64,000 nt of DNA from Thermanaeromonas sp. (GTDB taxonomy: Bacteria; Bacillota; DSM-521; Neomoorellales; Neomoorellaceae), in the NCBI RefSeq assembly GCF_021890735.1, contig NZ_JAKKUR010000007.1, positions 1 to 64,000 on the forward strand. The letters are read 5' to 3'. Shown here piece after piece: positions 16,694 through 25,630 of the stretch. Numbering within the stretch: the stretch's first letter is position 1; the number at the start of each line of letters is the position of its first letter. The notes beneath the pieces are model-generated. The model saw only the letters and a list, made by a program, of their open reading frames with translations, had not been told where the DNA came from and did not search any database. Made by a program: the position numbers and the translations under genes.

Positions 16694-17149
16694 GTGGCTT
16701 TAGCAGCGTGGTATTTGGTAATCGCTTTTCTATTTATGGTAATGTTTTGGAATTTTACTTTCGTTTTCCGCTCAGAGAAGCTTAAGTCTTGTCTTCTACT
16801 TTTGGTGAAGGATCAAGAAGAAATTATAGAGGGGATCCTGCGATTTATCCTGTGGTGGCGCAGTTTAACGGGGTACTGGCTGGAGGTGGTGGTTGTAGAC
16901 TGCGGCTCCACAGATGATACGCCGCGTATCCTCGAGCGTTTTAATTTTCCTTATCCGGTCTGCAGGGTTGAGGGTATTTTCGAAGGGAAGGGAAAAGAGA
17001 AGGCCGGTTTTTCCGATTGCTTACGAGGTTCTTATGAATTCTTTACCTGGGATCTAAGAGGCCTTGCTTCCGGTAGATTACCTTTTAAACAAATATCTAC
17101 TTGTATGGGAAAAAATATAAAATTTAAGAAGGAAAGAGGGCGGGAATAG
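16694..17149 (+). CDS. Short GT2-fold protein with N-terminal membrane segment
   Basis: A 151-aa protein. Residues 2-27 are a membrane segment (AAWYLVIAFLFMVMFWNFTFVF). Then comes the first half of a GT-A glycosyltransferase fold: SCLLLLVKDQEEIIEGILRF and the strand-loop VVVVDCGSTDDTPRILERF, which in family 2 enzymes binds the nucleotide. The acceptor half, including the usual second acidic motif, is missing; the tail is basic and low in order. It may therefore be a truncated enzyme or a small GT2-like protein with a non-catalytic role. GTG start with GGAGGGG upstream. It lies 36 bp before the diguanylate cyclase gene. Confidence 0.6.
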   Translation: MALAAWYLVIAFLFMVMFWNFTFVFRSEKLKSCLLLLVKDQEEIIEGILRFILWWRSLTGYWLEVVVVDCGSTDDTPRILERFNFPYPVCRVEGIFEGKGKEKAGFSDCLRGSYEFFTWDLRGLASGRLPFKQISTCMGKNIKFKKERGRE

Positions 17150-17185
17150 CGAATTGCTAATTGGCTGAATGGAAGGCAGGTAGGT

Positions 17186-18283
17186 ATGGACAAAAAGGAG
17201 ATTTTAACTTGGCGGCTGAGCTGGTTGCTGGTAGGAGCGGCAGCCTGTTTATTTGCCCTCTCGGAAAAGCATCCTGGTTTTCTTTACGGCCTGGCCCTGG
17301 GCGCTCTCCAAATAACCGCGGCTCTTTTGCCACCTTCTTTCTGGGAAGGCCGGGTTTTAAGGAGGCTTTTTGTTTATCTTACGAGTTTGCTTCTTAGTTG
17401 GGTATGGTTTGCTTTGCGCCAGACTTATTTAGGGGAAAGGGTGTATGAGAGTTTTTTGTCCCCCATTTTATTCTTACCCGTCGGGACGGCCCTTTTCCTG
17501 GACCGGCCCCGAGAGGCCCTTATTTTGATTTTTGCCATCTTTTTACCTATTTCCGGTGTGATCCTAAGGGGAGAGCCCTTAAAGTTGGCCTACCATCTGG
17601 TGCAATTAGCTGGCTGGGTAGCCTTAAGCCTGGCCGCTTGGCTTCTTTTCCGGTTTTTGCGCCACCAAAGAGAAGCGTTCTTGCAGCAAGAAGAGGAATT
17701 AAAAAGGTTAGAACGGGAATACAGGCTGCTTAAAGATAGGTTAGCGCGGGCCGAGTATTTAGCCATAACCGATCCTTTAACGGAGTTATATAACTTGCGC
17801 TATTTTGAACAGGTCCTCGAGGGATGGCTAAGGGAATTGCGTCCAGCCTCTAGGTTGAGCTTGCTCATGGTAGATATCGATTACTTTAAAGAAATAAACG
17901 ATACCTTCGGGCACCAGGTGGGTAATAAAGTTTTGGTGGAAGTGGCCGGCCTCCTTAAACGGCACGTCAGGGAAAAGGATGTGGTAGCCAGGTACGGCGG
18001 GGAGGAATTCGCCCTCCTTCTTCTGGGAGCAGACCGGTACAAGGCCCAGCAAGTGGCTGAGCGTATCCGGAACGCAGTGGCTTCCTCTGTCTTCGCCTTG
18101 GACATGGGGTTCAAGGTTAGGCTTACGGTGAGCATCGGTATAGCCTCATGGCCAGAGGACGCGCATGACCAAAGGGAGCTTATACAGCGGGCCGACAGGG
18201 CCCTGTATATAGCTAAAAGTAGCGGGCGTAATATGATCTGTTCTTCAGGAGGGGAGGAAGCAGATGCCACCCTTCCTAAATAA
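17186..18283 (+). CDS. Membrane diguanylate cyclase (GGDEF domain)
   Basis: A 365-aa protein that should make cyclic di-GMP from two GTP. Residues 1-155 hold five or six hydrophobic segments, an integral-membrane sensor of no recognised type. A short coiled coil (QQEEELKRLEREYRLLKDRL) leads into the GGDEF domain. The active-site motif is RYGGEEF, a functional variant. The metal and substrate positions (MVDIDYFKEINDTFGHQVG) are intact. An inhibitory-site RxxD (REKD) lies five residues before GGEEF, so product feedback is expected. The gene overlaps comFA by 20 bp, linking c-di-GMP signalling with a competence-type operon by transcription at least. Confidence 0.9.
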   Translation: MDKKEILTWRLSWLLVGAAACLFALSEKHPGFLYGLALGALQITAALLPPSFWEGRVLRRLFVYLTSLLLSWVWFALRQTYLGERVYESFLSPILFLPVGTALFLDRPREALILIFAIFLPISGVILRGEPLKLAYHLVQLAGWVALSLAAWLLFRFLRHQREAFLQQEEELKRLEREYRLLKDRLARAEYLAITDPLTELYNLRYFEQVLEGWLRELRPASRLSLLMVDIDYFKEINDTFGHQVGNKVLVEVAGLLKRHVREKDVVARYGGEEFALLLLGADRYKAQQVAERIRNAVASSVFALDMGFKVRLTVSIGIASWPEDAHDQRELIQRADRALYIAKSSGRNMICSSGGEEADATLPK

Positions 18284-20021
18284 AGTTTTCTGCGGGCAGG
18301 GTTATCTGTATTTTTTTATTTTGGGAGGCCGCCTGAGGGTGGGGTTTAGTCACCGTCCGGGCCTGGACCGGGGCTTTTGGGAGGCCAGGGGTGCCATCTC
18401 TTTCGGGCTGTTATCACCGCAGGTAAACCTGGGCGTGGCCCAATTTTTACTTGACAAGGTGTCTTCCCGGGGGCCGGGACAACTTTCACCTTACGGGCTT
18501 AAGTGCAAGCTAGAAGAGTGGGGCCGGCATTTCGGGTTGAGTTTTTCTTTTAAGCCGGCAGCCCCTGCTTTACCTTCTCCTCTGGAGGAGGAGTTAAAGT
18601 TTGTGCGGAATGTATTGTCAGGGCGGCTTCTCTTCCTGGAAGAAGTAGACCGCGCGCTAAGGGAAAATGGTCTAAGAGTTAAATCCGGCCTGCCCGATAT
18701 TTTGCAATATCTTTACCTGCAAGGAGAATGCGAACTCTGGCCGGCGGTAGGATTCGACCGGCAAGGTCTGCCTTTTTGCCGGAGGTGCGGCGGGAGAGAA
18801 AAGCTGGTTAGAACCGGCTGTGGAGCCTGCAACAGCCGGTTTTGTTATGTGTGTGAAGGCTGCCTGGAACTGGGAGAGGCCCGTTCCTGCCGGGCCTTAT
18901 ATGCCCGGGCTGGGGCAAGAAAGAATTTCAGGAGAAATGTAACCCCTCGGCTTTCTTTTCCCCTACATCCCGCCCAGAGGGAAGCCTACGAGCGAGCGGC
19001 CGAGTTTGTAGCCAAAGGGCAAAAGCCGCGGTGCCTGGTCTGGGCCGTGTGTGGGGCGGGAAAAACCGAGGTGGCCTACGGGGCCATAGCTGCCGCCCTG
19101 GCCCAGGGCCGGGAAATTCTCTATACGTCCCCGCGGAGGGAGGTAGTTAAAGAGATATACCCGCGCCTTAAGGAAGCATTCCCTGGGGTTGAAATTGCGG
19201 TGCTGCACGGGGAAACAAGCTTAAAGTTTCCCCCTGCCGAGCTAACGGTAGCTACCGTACACCAGGTCTTGCGTTTTTACCAGCGCTTTGACCTGGTGGT
19301 CTTGGATGAGGTCGACGCTTTTCCTTTGACCGGTGACCCCCGGCTGTACTTCGCTTTAGAACGCTGCCGCAGGCCTTGCGGCCAAGTTCTATATCTTACG
19401 GCTACTCCAACCCCGGAATTGAGGGCGGGGGTCCGCCGGGGTACACTTCCCGTGATTTACCTGCCTGCCCGCTACCACGGGTATCCCCTCCCCGAACCTG
19501 AGCTAATAGTCATTAGGAACCTTGGGGTTAAGGTCGGAGGCCGGTTACCTCTTCCCTTACAAAGGTTTTTGGAGTTGAGCCTGGTAGCGGACCGGGCGCA
19601 GGTCATGGTTTTTGTCCCTACAGTAGAACTGGTCCAAGATACGGTGGACTGGCTCCGGGGCTTTTTCGGAGATGAAGACCGTGTCCGGGGATGTTATGCT
19701 GCCTCGGCACAGCGGGAGGAGGTGCTGGCTTCCTTCCGCCGGGGTGATTTTCCCGTGCTGGTGACCACTACAGTTATGGAGCGCGGGGTTACGCTGCGCC
19801 GCTTGAATGTTCTTGTGCTGTTCGCCGACCATCGCTATGTGTTCGACGAGAATACACTGATACAGTTAGCAGGCCGTGCGGGAAGAGCCCTGGAATATCC
19901 GCGGGCCAGGGTATTGTTTGTAGCCGGAAAGATAAGCCCGGAGATGGCTGAAGCCTTAGAGACCATAAGGCGGTTTAACCGCATGGCTTGGGAAAAGGGC
20001 TTTTTAAAGGCCTACAAATGA
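18264..20021 (+). CDS. comFA: ComFA-type DNA translocase/helicase
   Basis: A 585-aa superfamily 2 ATPase that in naturally competent Firmicutes drives uptake of single-stranded DNA. An N-terminal region carries a four-to-eight cysteine zinc cluster (FCRRCGG, CGACNSRFCYVCEGC, around residues 170-210). The helicase core follows: Walker A VCGAGKTE, Walker B DEVDAF, motif III YLTATPTP, and C-terminal motifs with TTVMERGVTL and QLAGRAGR. The ATG lies within the end of the GGDEF gene. comFC follows after 28 bp. Presence of comFA/comFC suggests transformation ability, but the membrane channel and pilus genes are not in this window. Confidence 0.93.
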   Translation: MPPFLNKVFCGQGYLYFFILGGRLRVGFSHRPGLDRGFWEARGAISFGLLSPQVNLGVAQFLLDKVSSRGPGQLSPYGLKCKLEEWGRHFGLSFSFKPAAPALPSPLEEELKFVRNVLSGRLLFLEEVDRALRENGLRVKSGLPDILQYLYLQGECELWPAVGFDRQGLPFCRRCGGREKLVRTGCGACNSRFCYVCEGCLELGEARSCRALYARAGARKNFRRNVTPRLSFPLHPAQREAYERAAEFVAKGQKPRCLVWAVCGAGKTEVAYGAIAAALAQGREILYTSPRREVVKEIYPRLKEAFPGVEIAVLHGETSLKFPPAELTVATVHQVLRFYQRFDLVVLDEVDAFPLTGDPRLYFALERCRRPCGQVLYLTATPTPELRAGVRRGTLPVIYLPARYHGYPLPEPELIVIRNLGVKVGGRLPLPLQRFLELSLVADRAQVMVFVPTVELVQDTVDWLRGFFGDEDRVRGCYAASAQREEVLASFRRGDFPVLVTTTVMERGVTLRRLNVLVLFADHRYVFDENTLIQLAGRAGRALEYPRARVLFVAGKISPEMAEALETIRRFNRMAWEKGFLKAYK

Positions 20022-20049
20022 AAAAGGCTTTTTAAAAGGGGTGGAAAGG

Positions 20050-20730
20050 ATGGGGAGGTGTTCCTTTTGCGGCAGGTGGTCGTACCGAGGTATCCTCTGC
20101 CCCAGGTGTACTTCGGCCCTTGAAGCATGGAAAAGGGAGTTTCCGATTTGCTCCCTATGCGGCCGTTTGATGGGTAGGGGAGTTTCACAACAACTTTGCC
20201 CTCAGTGCCAGGAAGAAAAACCCCCGTTTCGCCTGGCCCGGGCTGTGGGGCCCTACCGGGGGATGTTGAAAGATGTTATCTTAGACTTTAAATATAAGGG
20301 CAGGCGCTCCCTTAGCCAGCCCCTGGGATATCTTCTGGCTCAAGTAGTAGCGGCAGAACCACTCTTCGGAAAACCCCAGGTAATAATACCGGTTCCCTTG
20401 GCCCGGCAAAGACTAAAGGAACGGGCTTTTAATCAGGCAGAATTACTGGCCCGTGAAGTGGGGCGGCTTCTCGGTCTTAAGGTTGCCGAAGGCGTATTAC
20501 TTAAAGAAAGGGATACCGTTCCGCAGGCCGGGCTCGGCCGGAAGGAGCGCTGGATAAACCTTAAGGATACCTTCGCGTTAAAACGCGCCTCGATAATAGA
20601 GGGACAAGATGTATTGCTTGTTGATGACGTGTTGACTACGGGGGCTACGGTAACCGCGTGTACCATTGTATTACTTCAGGCCGGCGCCCGCTCGGTATCC
20701 GTGGCCACTTTAGCTACAGGTATTCTTTAA
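20050..20730 (+). CDS. comFC: ComFC family phosphoribosyltransferase-like protein
   Basis: A 226-aa protein (229 from GTG at 20041; I prefer ATG at 20050, spaced 8 nt from GGGG). Two N-terminal CxxC pairs (CSFCGRW, CPRC, CSLCGRLM, CPQC) form a zinc ribbon. The C-terminal part is a type I phosphoribosyltransferase fold with the PRPP loop VLLVDDVLTTGATVTAC. ComFC/GntX-like proteins act with ComFA in transformation, binding DNA; no phosphoribosyl transfer has been assigned. It is the last gene of the operon starting with the GT2-like protein. Confidence 0.92.
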   Translation: MGRCSFCGRWSYRGILCPRCTSALEAWKREFPICSLCGRLMGRGVSQQLCPQCQEEKPPFRLARAVGPYRGMLKDVILDFKYKGRRSLSQPLGYLLAQVVAAEPLFGKPQVIIPVPLARQRLKERAFNQAELLAREVGRLLGLKVAEGVLLKERDTVPQAGLGRKERWINLKDTFALKRASIIEGQDVLLVDDVLTTGATVTACTIVLLQAGARSVSVATLATGIL

Positions 20731-20847
20731 GGAGTTTCTTTTAATAAGCGAGAAGATTCGACCGGTGTTATGCCCTATTTTCCCTGTTCCGACAATTTTT
20801 TTATCCTTCCACATAGCAGTCCACAATAAGAGTATAGGGTTTCCAAG

Positions 20848-20956
20848 TTATCAACAGAGTTATCCACGTTATCCACAGGCGAAAGGGTTGTAATGGAGGT
20901 TAAAACATGTTGTTTTCGACAAGACAGCATGTGACAGGAGAAATTTTAGTGGATAA
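20848..20956. promoter_or_regulatory. DnaA-box cluster upstream of the cold-shock gene
   Basis: Three head-to-tail 9-mers lie on the plus strand: TTATCAACA (20848-20856), TTATCCACG (20860-20868) and a perfect consensus TTATCCACA (20869-20877). A fourth, TTATCCACT, lies on the minus strand at 20948-20956, four bases from the -35 box of the csp promoter. The region belongs to a 332-bp gene-free stretch (20731-21062), which otherwise holds only that promoter. Confidence 0.65.
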
Positions 20957-20959
20957 ACT

Positions 20960-20988
20960 TTGACACGGGCCGCCTTACGTGGTATAAT
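20960..20988 (+). promoter_or_regulatory. Consensus SigA promoter of the csp gene
   Basis: Perfect TTGACA (20960-20965), a 17-bp spacer and perfect TATAAT (20983-20988). The leader to the ATG is about 67 nt, and GGAGGAAGG precedes the gene. Confidence 0.9.
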
Positions 20989-21062
20989 GGCACTGCTTCT
21001 CGGGTTTTAAAAAGCCTGGGGGTAACATCTAAAATACGTTTTAGGGAGGAAGGTTGTTTTTT

Positions 21063-21266
21063 ATGAAAATGCTGGGCAAAGTAAAGTGGTTTAGCCCGCA
21101 AAAGGGGTACGGATTTATTGCTGGTGAAGACGGGAAGGATGTGTTCGTGCATTACACGGCCATCCAAGAGAAGGGCTTTAAGAGCTTGGCCCCCGGACAA
21201 GAAGTAGAGTTTGAAGTTGTAGAAGGACCGCGTGGCCCCCAGGCGGCTAACGTGGTAAAGCGGTAG
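21063..21266 (+). CDS. Cold-shock domain protein
   Basis: A 67-aa OB-fold RNA/DNA-binding protein starting [22 protein letters not shown]1 is KGYGFI and RNP2 is DVFVHY; both are intact. The track starts at TTG 21054, but ATG at 21063 gives the family N-terminus and correct spacing from AAGG. It has its own consensus promoter and terminator and is therefore monocistronic and probably abundant. Four DnaA-box-like sites lie upstream, one almost touching the promoter, an unusual setting for a csp gene. Confidence 0.95.
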   Translation: MKMLGKVKWFSPQKGYGFIAGEDGKDVFVHYTAIQEKGFKSLAPGQEVEFEVVEGPRGPQAANVVKR

Positions 21267-21301
21267 CAGCATGGATAACCAACATGTTAACTAAAGAATA
21301 T

Positions 21302-21331
21302 AAAAAAGCCCCGACACATCGGGGCTTTTTT
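21302..21331 (+). terminator. Strong terminator after csp
   Basis: A 13-bp perfect stem (AAAAAAGCCCCGA with TCGGGGCTTTTTT), loop CACA. The long ORF in the track that reads through it into hpf is therefore not a real start. Confidence 0.95.
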
Positions 21332-21342
21332 AATTGTGAACG

Positions 21343-21371
21343 GCAGGAAATTGACCTTGGAGCGGGAATAA
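21343..21371 (+). promoter_or_regulatory. Candidate SigH-type promoter of hpf
   Basis: GCAGGAAAT (21343-21351), an 11-bp spacer and CGGGAATAA (21363-21371) fit the Bacillus SigH pattern RnAGGAwWW-N11/12-RnnGAATww except for the first base of the -10 block. It lies between the csp terminator and the hpf ATG at 21416. Confidence 0.5.
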
Positions 21372-21415
21372 TATTTGGTAAAAAGTCTAAAGATGGCATG
21401 AGAGGTGTTAGGTTC

Positions 21416-21943
21416 ATGCGGTTAACTGTGCGGGGAAAGAATTTTGAGGTTTCCGAGGCCCTTCGCCAGTACGCAGAAAAACGGCTGAAAAAACTGGAAA
21501 GATTTTTAGGCGAAGAGGTAGAAGTTCAGGTAACCATGTCGGTTAGCCGGGACAGGCATGTTGTAGAAGTTACAGTACCCCTGGACGGGTATTTACTTCG
21601 CGGAGAAGAAGCTACAGGAGATATGTATGGTTCCATAGACCTTGTTTTGGAGAAACTGGAAAAGCAGATGGAAAAATATAAAACCCGGTTGGCCAAGAAA
21701 GTTAAGGGAAATACCCTGAAGGAAGGGGCTTTACGGTCTCAACAAGAAGAAGAAGCGGAAGAACCTAGGGTGGTGCGGACCAAGCGCTTCCCCATCAAGC
21801 CCATGAGCGTGGAAGAGGCTATACTCCAGATGAACCTTTTAGGACATAACTTTTTCGTATTTGCCAACGCCGAAACGGAACAGGTGAACGTACTTTACCG
21901 GCGAAAGGATGGCAATTACGGGTTAATTGAGCCAGAGTTATAG
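21416..21943 (+). CDS. hpf: Long-form ribosome hibernation promoting factor
   Basis: A 175-aa protein that dimerises 70S ribosomes into inactive 100S particles in stationary phase. The true start is ATG at 21416 (MRLTVRGKNFEVSEALRQY), with AGAGGTG upstream; the track ORF begins before a terminator. The N-terminal domain (1-100) has the HPF/RaiA fold. A charged linker (QQEEEAEEPRVVRTKRF) leads to the C-terminal dimerisation domain (FPIKPMSVEEAILQMNLLGHNFFVF). A SigH-like promoter upstream matches the stationary-phase regulation known for the Bacillus homologue. Confidence 0.95.
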   Translation: MRLTVRGKNFEVSEALRQYAEKRLKKLERFLGEEVEVQVTMSVSRDRHVVEVTVPLDGYLLRGEEATGDMYGSIDLVLEKLEKQMEKYKTRLAKKVKGNTLKEGALRSQQEEEAEEPRVVRTKRFPIKPMSVEEAILQMNLLGHNFFVFANAETEQVNVLYRRKDGNYGLIEPEL

Positions 21944-22078
21944 AGTTATAAAAATATGTCAGGGGCATTTTAAGCTTCTTCTTTTTTGTCTTTTTAGCCT
22001 TCTCACAGAAGGGGAAAACTTGGATGAAGCGAAATTAACATAAAGTCTAAGATCATTAGGAGAAGGTGAAGGGGTAAA

Positions 22079-22786
22079 TTGGTCGCTGAAAGATCTACAG
22101 AACAGATAGCCGCGACAGAATATGAGCGCGTAATATGCCAAGTTAAGGGAGTGCTCTCAGCCCGCCTGGTGACGAGCGCCGACGGGACCATAGAGGAGAT
22201 CCACGTCCTGGCTGCGCCTGACCGTAATCCCAAACAAGTGGTGCGCGATATTGAAACTGCCGTTTTGGTTCAGCTGGGCACCACCTTGGACCGTAAAAAA
22301 ATCAGTATAGCCCAATTAGAAGAAGGGGCCGGGGCAGACCGTGTGGGCGAAGCCAGTGTATCTTACGGGAAACCCCAGTGGACCAAGCTGAGGCTCGGTC
22401 GCCTAAGCCTTTTTCCCCAGGGTATCAACTTAGAAGCTAATGTAGCAGTAGAAATAGGTGAAGAAGGTGACCTCTACGAAGGAAGTGCTGTGGGTCCCAA
22501 TTTGCCTGGGCAGAGCTGTTATTTAGTGGCCCAAGCCACCTTGGATGCCGTAAGAAAATATTTGGGAGAAAGTTGTGGGCTGGGTTTAGAGGATATTTTA
22601 AAACTAGAAGTGGCCCAAACCCAGGCAGTGCTGGCAGTGGTGAGCATGTTAAAGGATTGGAGGCGCGAGCGCCTAGCGGGGATAGCTTTTCTGGATGAAT
22701 GCCCTGATGAGCTACAAGCTGCGGGCAAGGCTGTGCTGAGGGCACTGGCTAGCCGGTTTTGCTTACATGCAGCGGGGTTGGACTGA
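22079..22786 (+). CDS. Conserved protein of unknown function between hpf and secA
   Basis: A 235-aa soluble protein without membrane segments. The N-terminal 75 residues read like a small alpha/beta domain (VKGVLSARLVTSADGTIEEIHVLA, then RNPKQVVRDIETAVLVQLG and DRKKISIAQ). The C-terminal half has a second alpha/beta pattern (EGSAVGPNLPGQSCYLVAQATLDAVRKYLG, VAQTQAVLAVVSMLKD) resembling the regulatory-domain repeats of enzymes such as isopropylmalate synthase. I have no function for it. Start TTG at 22079, with GAAGGGG four nt away. A promoter for the next gene and a stem-loop follow. Confidence 0.7.
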   Translation: MVAERSTEQIAATEYERVICQVKGVLSARLVTSADGTIEEIHVLAAPDRNPKQVVRDIETAVLVQLGTTLDRKKISIAQLEEGAGADRVGEASVSYGKPQWTKLRLGRLSLFPQGINLEANVAVEIGEEGDLYEGSAVGPNLPGQSCYLVAQATLDAVRKYLGESCGLGLEDILKLEVAQTQAVLAVVSMLKDWRRERLAGIAFLDECPDELQAAGKAVLRALASRFCLHAAGLD

Positions 22787-22791
22787 GACGA

Positions 22792-22821
22792 TTGCCTTTC
22801 TACCGGAGGAAGTGTTACAAT
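22792..22821 (+). promoter_or_regulatory. SigA-type promoter of secA
   Basis: TTGCCT (22792-22797), an 18-bp spacer and TACAAT (22816-22821). Transcripts would carry the stem-loop at 22856-22879 in the secA leader. Confidence 0.55.
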
Positions 22822-22855
22822 AAAAGCAGCCTTTTAAGAGCGGGTAAAAGGAAGT

Positions 22856-22886
22856 CGAGGGGGGTGTTCTTCCCCCTCGCTTTATT
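22856..22886 (+). terminator. Stem-loop in the secA leader
   Basis: An 8-bp GC stem CGAGGGGG/CCCCCTCG with an 8-nt loop, followed by CTTTATT. It lies after the secA promoter candidate and before its ribosome site, so it may end upstream transcripts, or act as a leader element for secA, or both. Confidence 0.5.
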
Positions 22887-22904
22887 CCAAAGGGGAGATA
22901 ACCC

Positions 22905-25595
22905 ATGTTAGGGTTGCTTAAAACTTTATTGGACGATAATGCCCGGGAAATTAAGAAGCTCTCCCAAAAGGTACAGCGCATAAACGCTTTGGAGCCGGAG
23001 ATCAGCGCTTTAAGGGATGAGGAGCTACAGGCCAAGACAGCCGAATTCCGCCGGCGCCTGGAACGAGGCGCCACTTTAGACGACCTTTTACCGGAAGCTT
23101 TTGCTGTAGTCCGGGAAGCTGCGCGCAGGGTCCTGGGCATGCGTCATTTTGATGTGCAGCTGATGGGAGGTATCGTGCTGCACCAGGGTCGCATTGCGGA
23201 GATGAAGACGGGAGAAGGGAAGACCCTCGTGGCGACTTTACCGGCCTACCTTAACGCTTTAACCGGCCGGGGTGTGCATATCGTCACGGTAAACGATTAC
23301 CTGGCCCGGCGGGATAGCGAATGGATGGGCAAAGTCTACCGCTTTTTAGGCTTAAGTGTAGGATTGATCGTGCACGGGCTTAGCACCCAGGAACGGCGCA
23401 AGGCCTACGCCGCCGATATAACTTACGGCACCAACAACGAATTCGGCTTTGATTACCTGCGGGACAATATGGCCTTGCATCCTGACGAACTCGTCCAGCG
23501 AGAACTACATTACGCCATTATAGATGAAGTGGACAGCATACTCATAGATGAGGCGAGGACTCCCCTTATAATTTCGGGCCAGGCAGAAAAGCCTACAGAA
23601 ATGTATTACAGGGTAGCCCGTATCATCCCTAAACTTAAGGCCGGTGAGGACTACCATGTAGATGAAAAAGCCAAAGTAGCTACTTTGACCGAGGCCGGTG
23701 TGGCCAAGGTAGAAAAGCTTTTGGGTATCGATAACTTATATGATGAAGCAAACATTGAGCTTGCACATCATGTACTTCAGGCCCTCAAGGCTCATACCCT
23801 TATGAAACGGGATCGCGATTATGTGGTAAAAGATGGTCAGGTTATAATTGTGGATGAATTTACCGGAAGGCTCATGTTCGGGCGCCGGTACAGCGATGGG
23901 CTCCACCAGGCCATCGAGGCCAAAGAAGGGGTAAAGATAGAGCGGGAGACCCAAACTTTAGCCACCATAACCTTTCAGAACTATTTCCGCATGTATGAGA
24001 AGCTTGCCGGAATGACGGGTACGGCCGCGACAGAAGAAGAAGAGTTTCGCAAGATCTACGGCCTGGATGTGGTAGTGATACCCACCCACAAGCCCATGAT
24101 TCGCATCGATTATCCGGATGTAATCTACCGGACGGAAGAGGGCAAATTCCGCGCGGTAGTGGAGGAGATAGTCGAGCGGCACGCTAAAGGGCAGCCGGTG
24201 CTGGTGGGCACCACCTCCATTGAAAAATCGGAACGCTTGAGTGAAATGCTTAAAAAACGCGGGATACCCCACCAGGTGTTAAATGCCAAATATCATGAAA
24301 GGGAAGCGGAGATCATAGCCCAGGCCGGCCGCTTAGGTGCGGTGACCATCGCCACCAACATGGCGGGCCGGGGAACGGACATCATGCTGGGTGGAAATCC
24401 CGAGTACCTGGCTAAAGAGAGGATGCGCCGGGAGGGGTACCCGCCGGAGGTCATCGCCGAAGCTACGGGTTTCGGGCCTGTCTCTTCTCCTGAGGTGGAA
24501 GAAGCGCGGCGCGTCTTTAGGCAGTATTTAGAAGAAGCCCGGAAAGAAACGGAGGCCGAACATAAGAAGGTAGTGGCCCTGGGCGGCCTCCATATTATAG
24601 GGACGGAGCGCCACGAGAGCAGGCGTATCGACAACCAGCTTCGCGGGCGCGCAGGACGCCAGGGAGACCCGGGTTCCAGCCGGTTTTACCTCTCCCTTGA
24701 GGACGATCTCATGCGTCTTTTTGGAGCTGAGAACATTGCCGGGCTTTTGGACCGGTTGGGGATGGACGACAGCCATCCTATAGATCATCCCCTGGTATCC
24801 CGGTCTATAGAAGCGGCCCAGAAGAAGGTAGAAGCCCATAACTTTGAGCTGCGCAAACACGTTTTGGAATACGATGACGTATTAAACCAGCAGCGGGAAA
24901 TTATCTACAGCCAGCGTCGTAAAGTTCTTATGGGCGAGAACCTGCGCCCGATCATTGAAGATATGATAACTACGGTTGTTGATCGTACTATAGAAAGATT
25001 TGCTGGAGATAGCAAGTATCCGGAAGAATGGGACTGGGAAGGATTCTTGGAGTATGCTGAAAAGCTTTTCCTGCCCGGTTGCGACCGGAGTTTGGCCGAT
25101 GAGTTGCGTAAGATGAGTAAAGATGAGGTTTATACTTTCTTGCGGGAGGAAGCTCTCAAGCTTTACCGGCGGCGAGAAGAAGAGCTGGGTGCGGAAACCT
25201 TAAGAGAGCTTGAACGGGTTATCCTTCTTAGGGTAGTAGATGCCAAGTGGATGGACCATCTGGATGCTATGGATCAGCTTCGGCAGGGCATAGGCCTCCG
25301 CGCCTACGGCCAGCGAGATCCATTAGTGGAGTATAAATTTGAGGCTTACCAGATGTTTCAGGAAATGGTTGCCTCCATCCAGGAAGAAGTGGTGCGGTAC
25401 CTGTACCACGTTAAATTGGTTGTACCCGAAGAAAGGCGCCCCAGAAGGGTCATAGAAAACCGCTATCAGGAGGAGGCTCCGCGGCAGCCCTTCCGCCGTG
25501 AACAGAAGATAGGCCGCAACGATCCTTGCCCCTGCGGAAGCGGTAAAAAATATAAGAAATGTTGCGGCGCCCTTAAAGGGGCTAGCGGGATGTAG
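22905..25595 (+). CDS. secA: Protein translocase ATPase SecA
   Basis: An 896-aa motor that drives preproteins through SecYEG. Walker A is [14 protein letters not shown], Walker [17 protein letters not shown], and the helicase motif [15 protein letters not shown] is intact. The preprotein cross-linking, helical scaffold and wing regions are of normal length. The C-terminus carries the zinc motif [14 protein letters not shown] that binds SecB or ribosomes and lipids. ATG start with AAAGGGGAG. It is followed after 35 bp by prfB, the conserved secA-prfB order of Firmicutes. Confidence 0.98.
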   Translation: MLGLLKTLLDDNAREIKKLSQKVQRINALEPEISALRDEELQAKTAEFRRRLERGATLDDLLPEAFAVVREAARRVLGMRHFDVQLMGGIVLHQGRIAEMKTGEGKTLVATLPAYLNALTGRGVHIVTVNDYLARRDSEWMGKVYRFLGLSVGLIVHGLSTQERRKAYAADITYGTNNEFGFDYLRDNMALHPDELVQRELHYAIIDEVDSILIDEARTPLIISGQAEKPTEMYYRVARIIPKLKAGEDYHVDEKAKVATLTEAGVAKVEKLLGIDNLYDEANIELAHHVLQALKAHTLMKRDRDYVVKDGQVIIVDEFTGRLMFGRRYSDGLHQAIEAKEGVKIERETQTLATITFQNYFRMYEKLAGMTGTAATEEEEFRKIYGLDVVVIPTHKPMIRIDYPDVIYRTEEGKFRAVVEEIVERHAKGQPVLVGTTSIEKSERLSEMLKKRGIPHQVLNAKYHEREAEIIAQAGRLGAVTIATNMAGRGTDIMLGGNPEYLAKERMRREGYPPEVIAEATGFGPVSSPEVEEARRVFRQYLEEARKETEAEHKKVVALGGLHIIGTERHESRRIDNQLRGRAGRQGDPGSSRFYLSLEDDLMRLFGAENIAGLLDRLGMDDSHPIDHPLVSRSIEAAQKKVEAHNFELRKHVLEYDDVLNQQREIIYSQRRKVLMGENLRPIIEDMITTVVDRTIERFAGDSKYPEEWDWEGFLEYAEKLFLPGCDRSLADELRKMSKDEVYTFLREEALKLYRRREEELGAETLRELERVILLRVVDAKWMDHLDAMDQLRQGIGLRAYGQRDPLVEYKFEAYQMFQEMVASIQEEVVRYLYHVKLVVPEERRPRRVIENRYQEEAPRQPFRREQKIGRNDPCPCGSGKKYKKCCGALKGASGM

Positions 25596-25630
25596 TGGTC
25601 CACCTTTAGTTATTAAGGAGGGAGACTGTA

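Noticed and set aside
21284-21415. N-terminal extension of the hpf ORF in the track
   Set aside because: It reads through a strong terminator and the SigH-like promoter. The family N-terminus and ribosome site are at ATG 21416.
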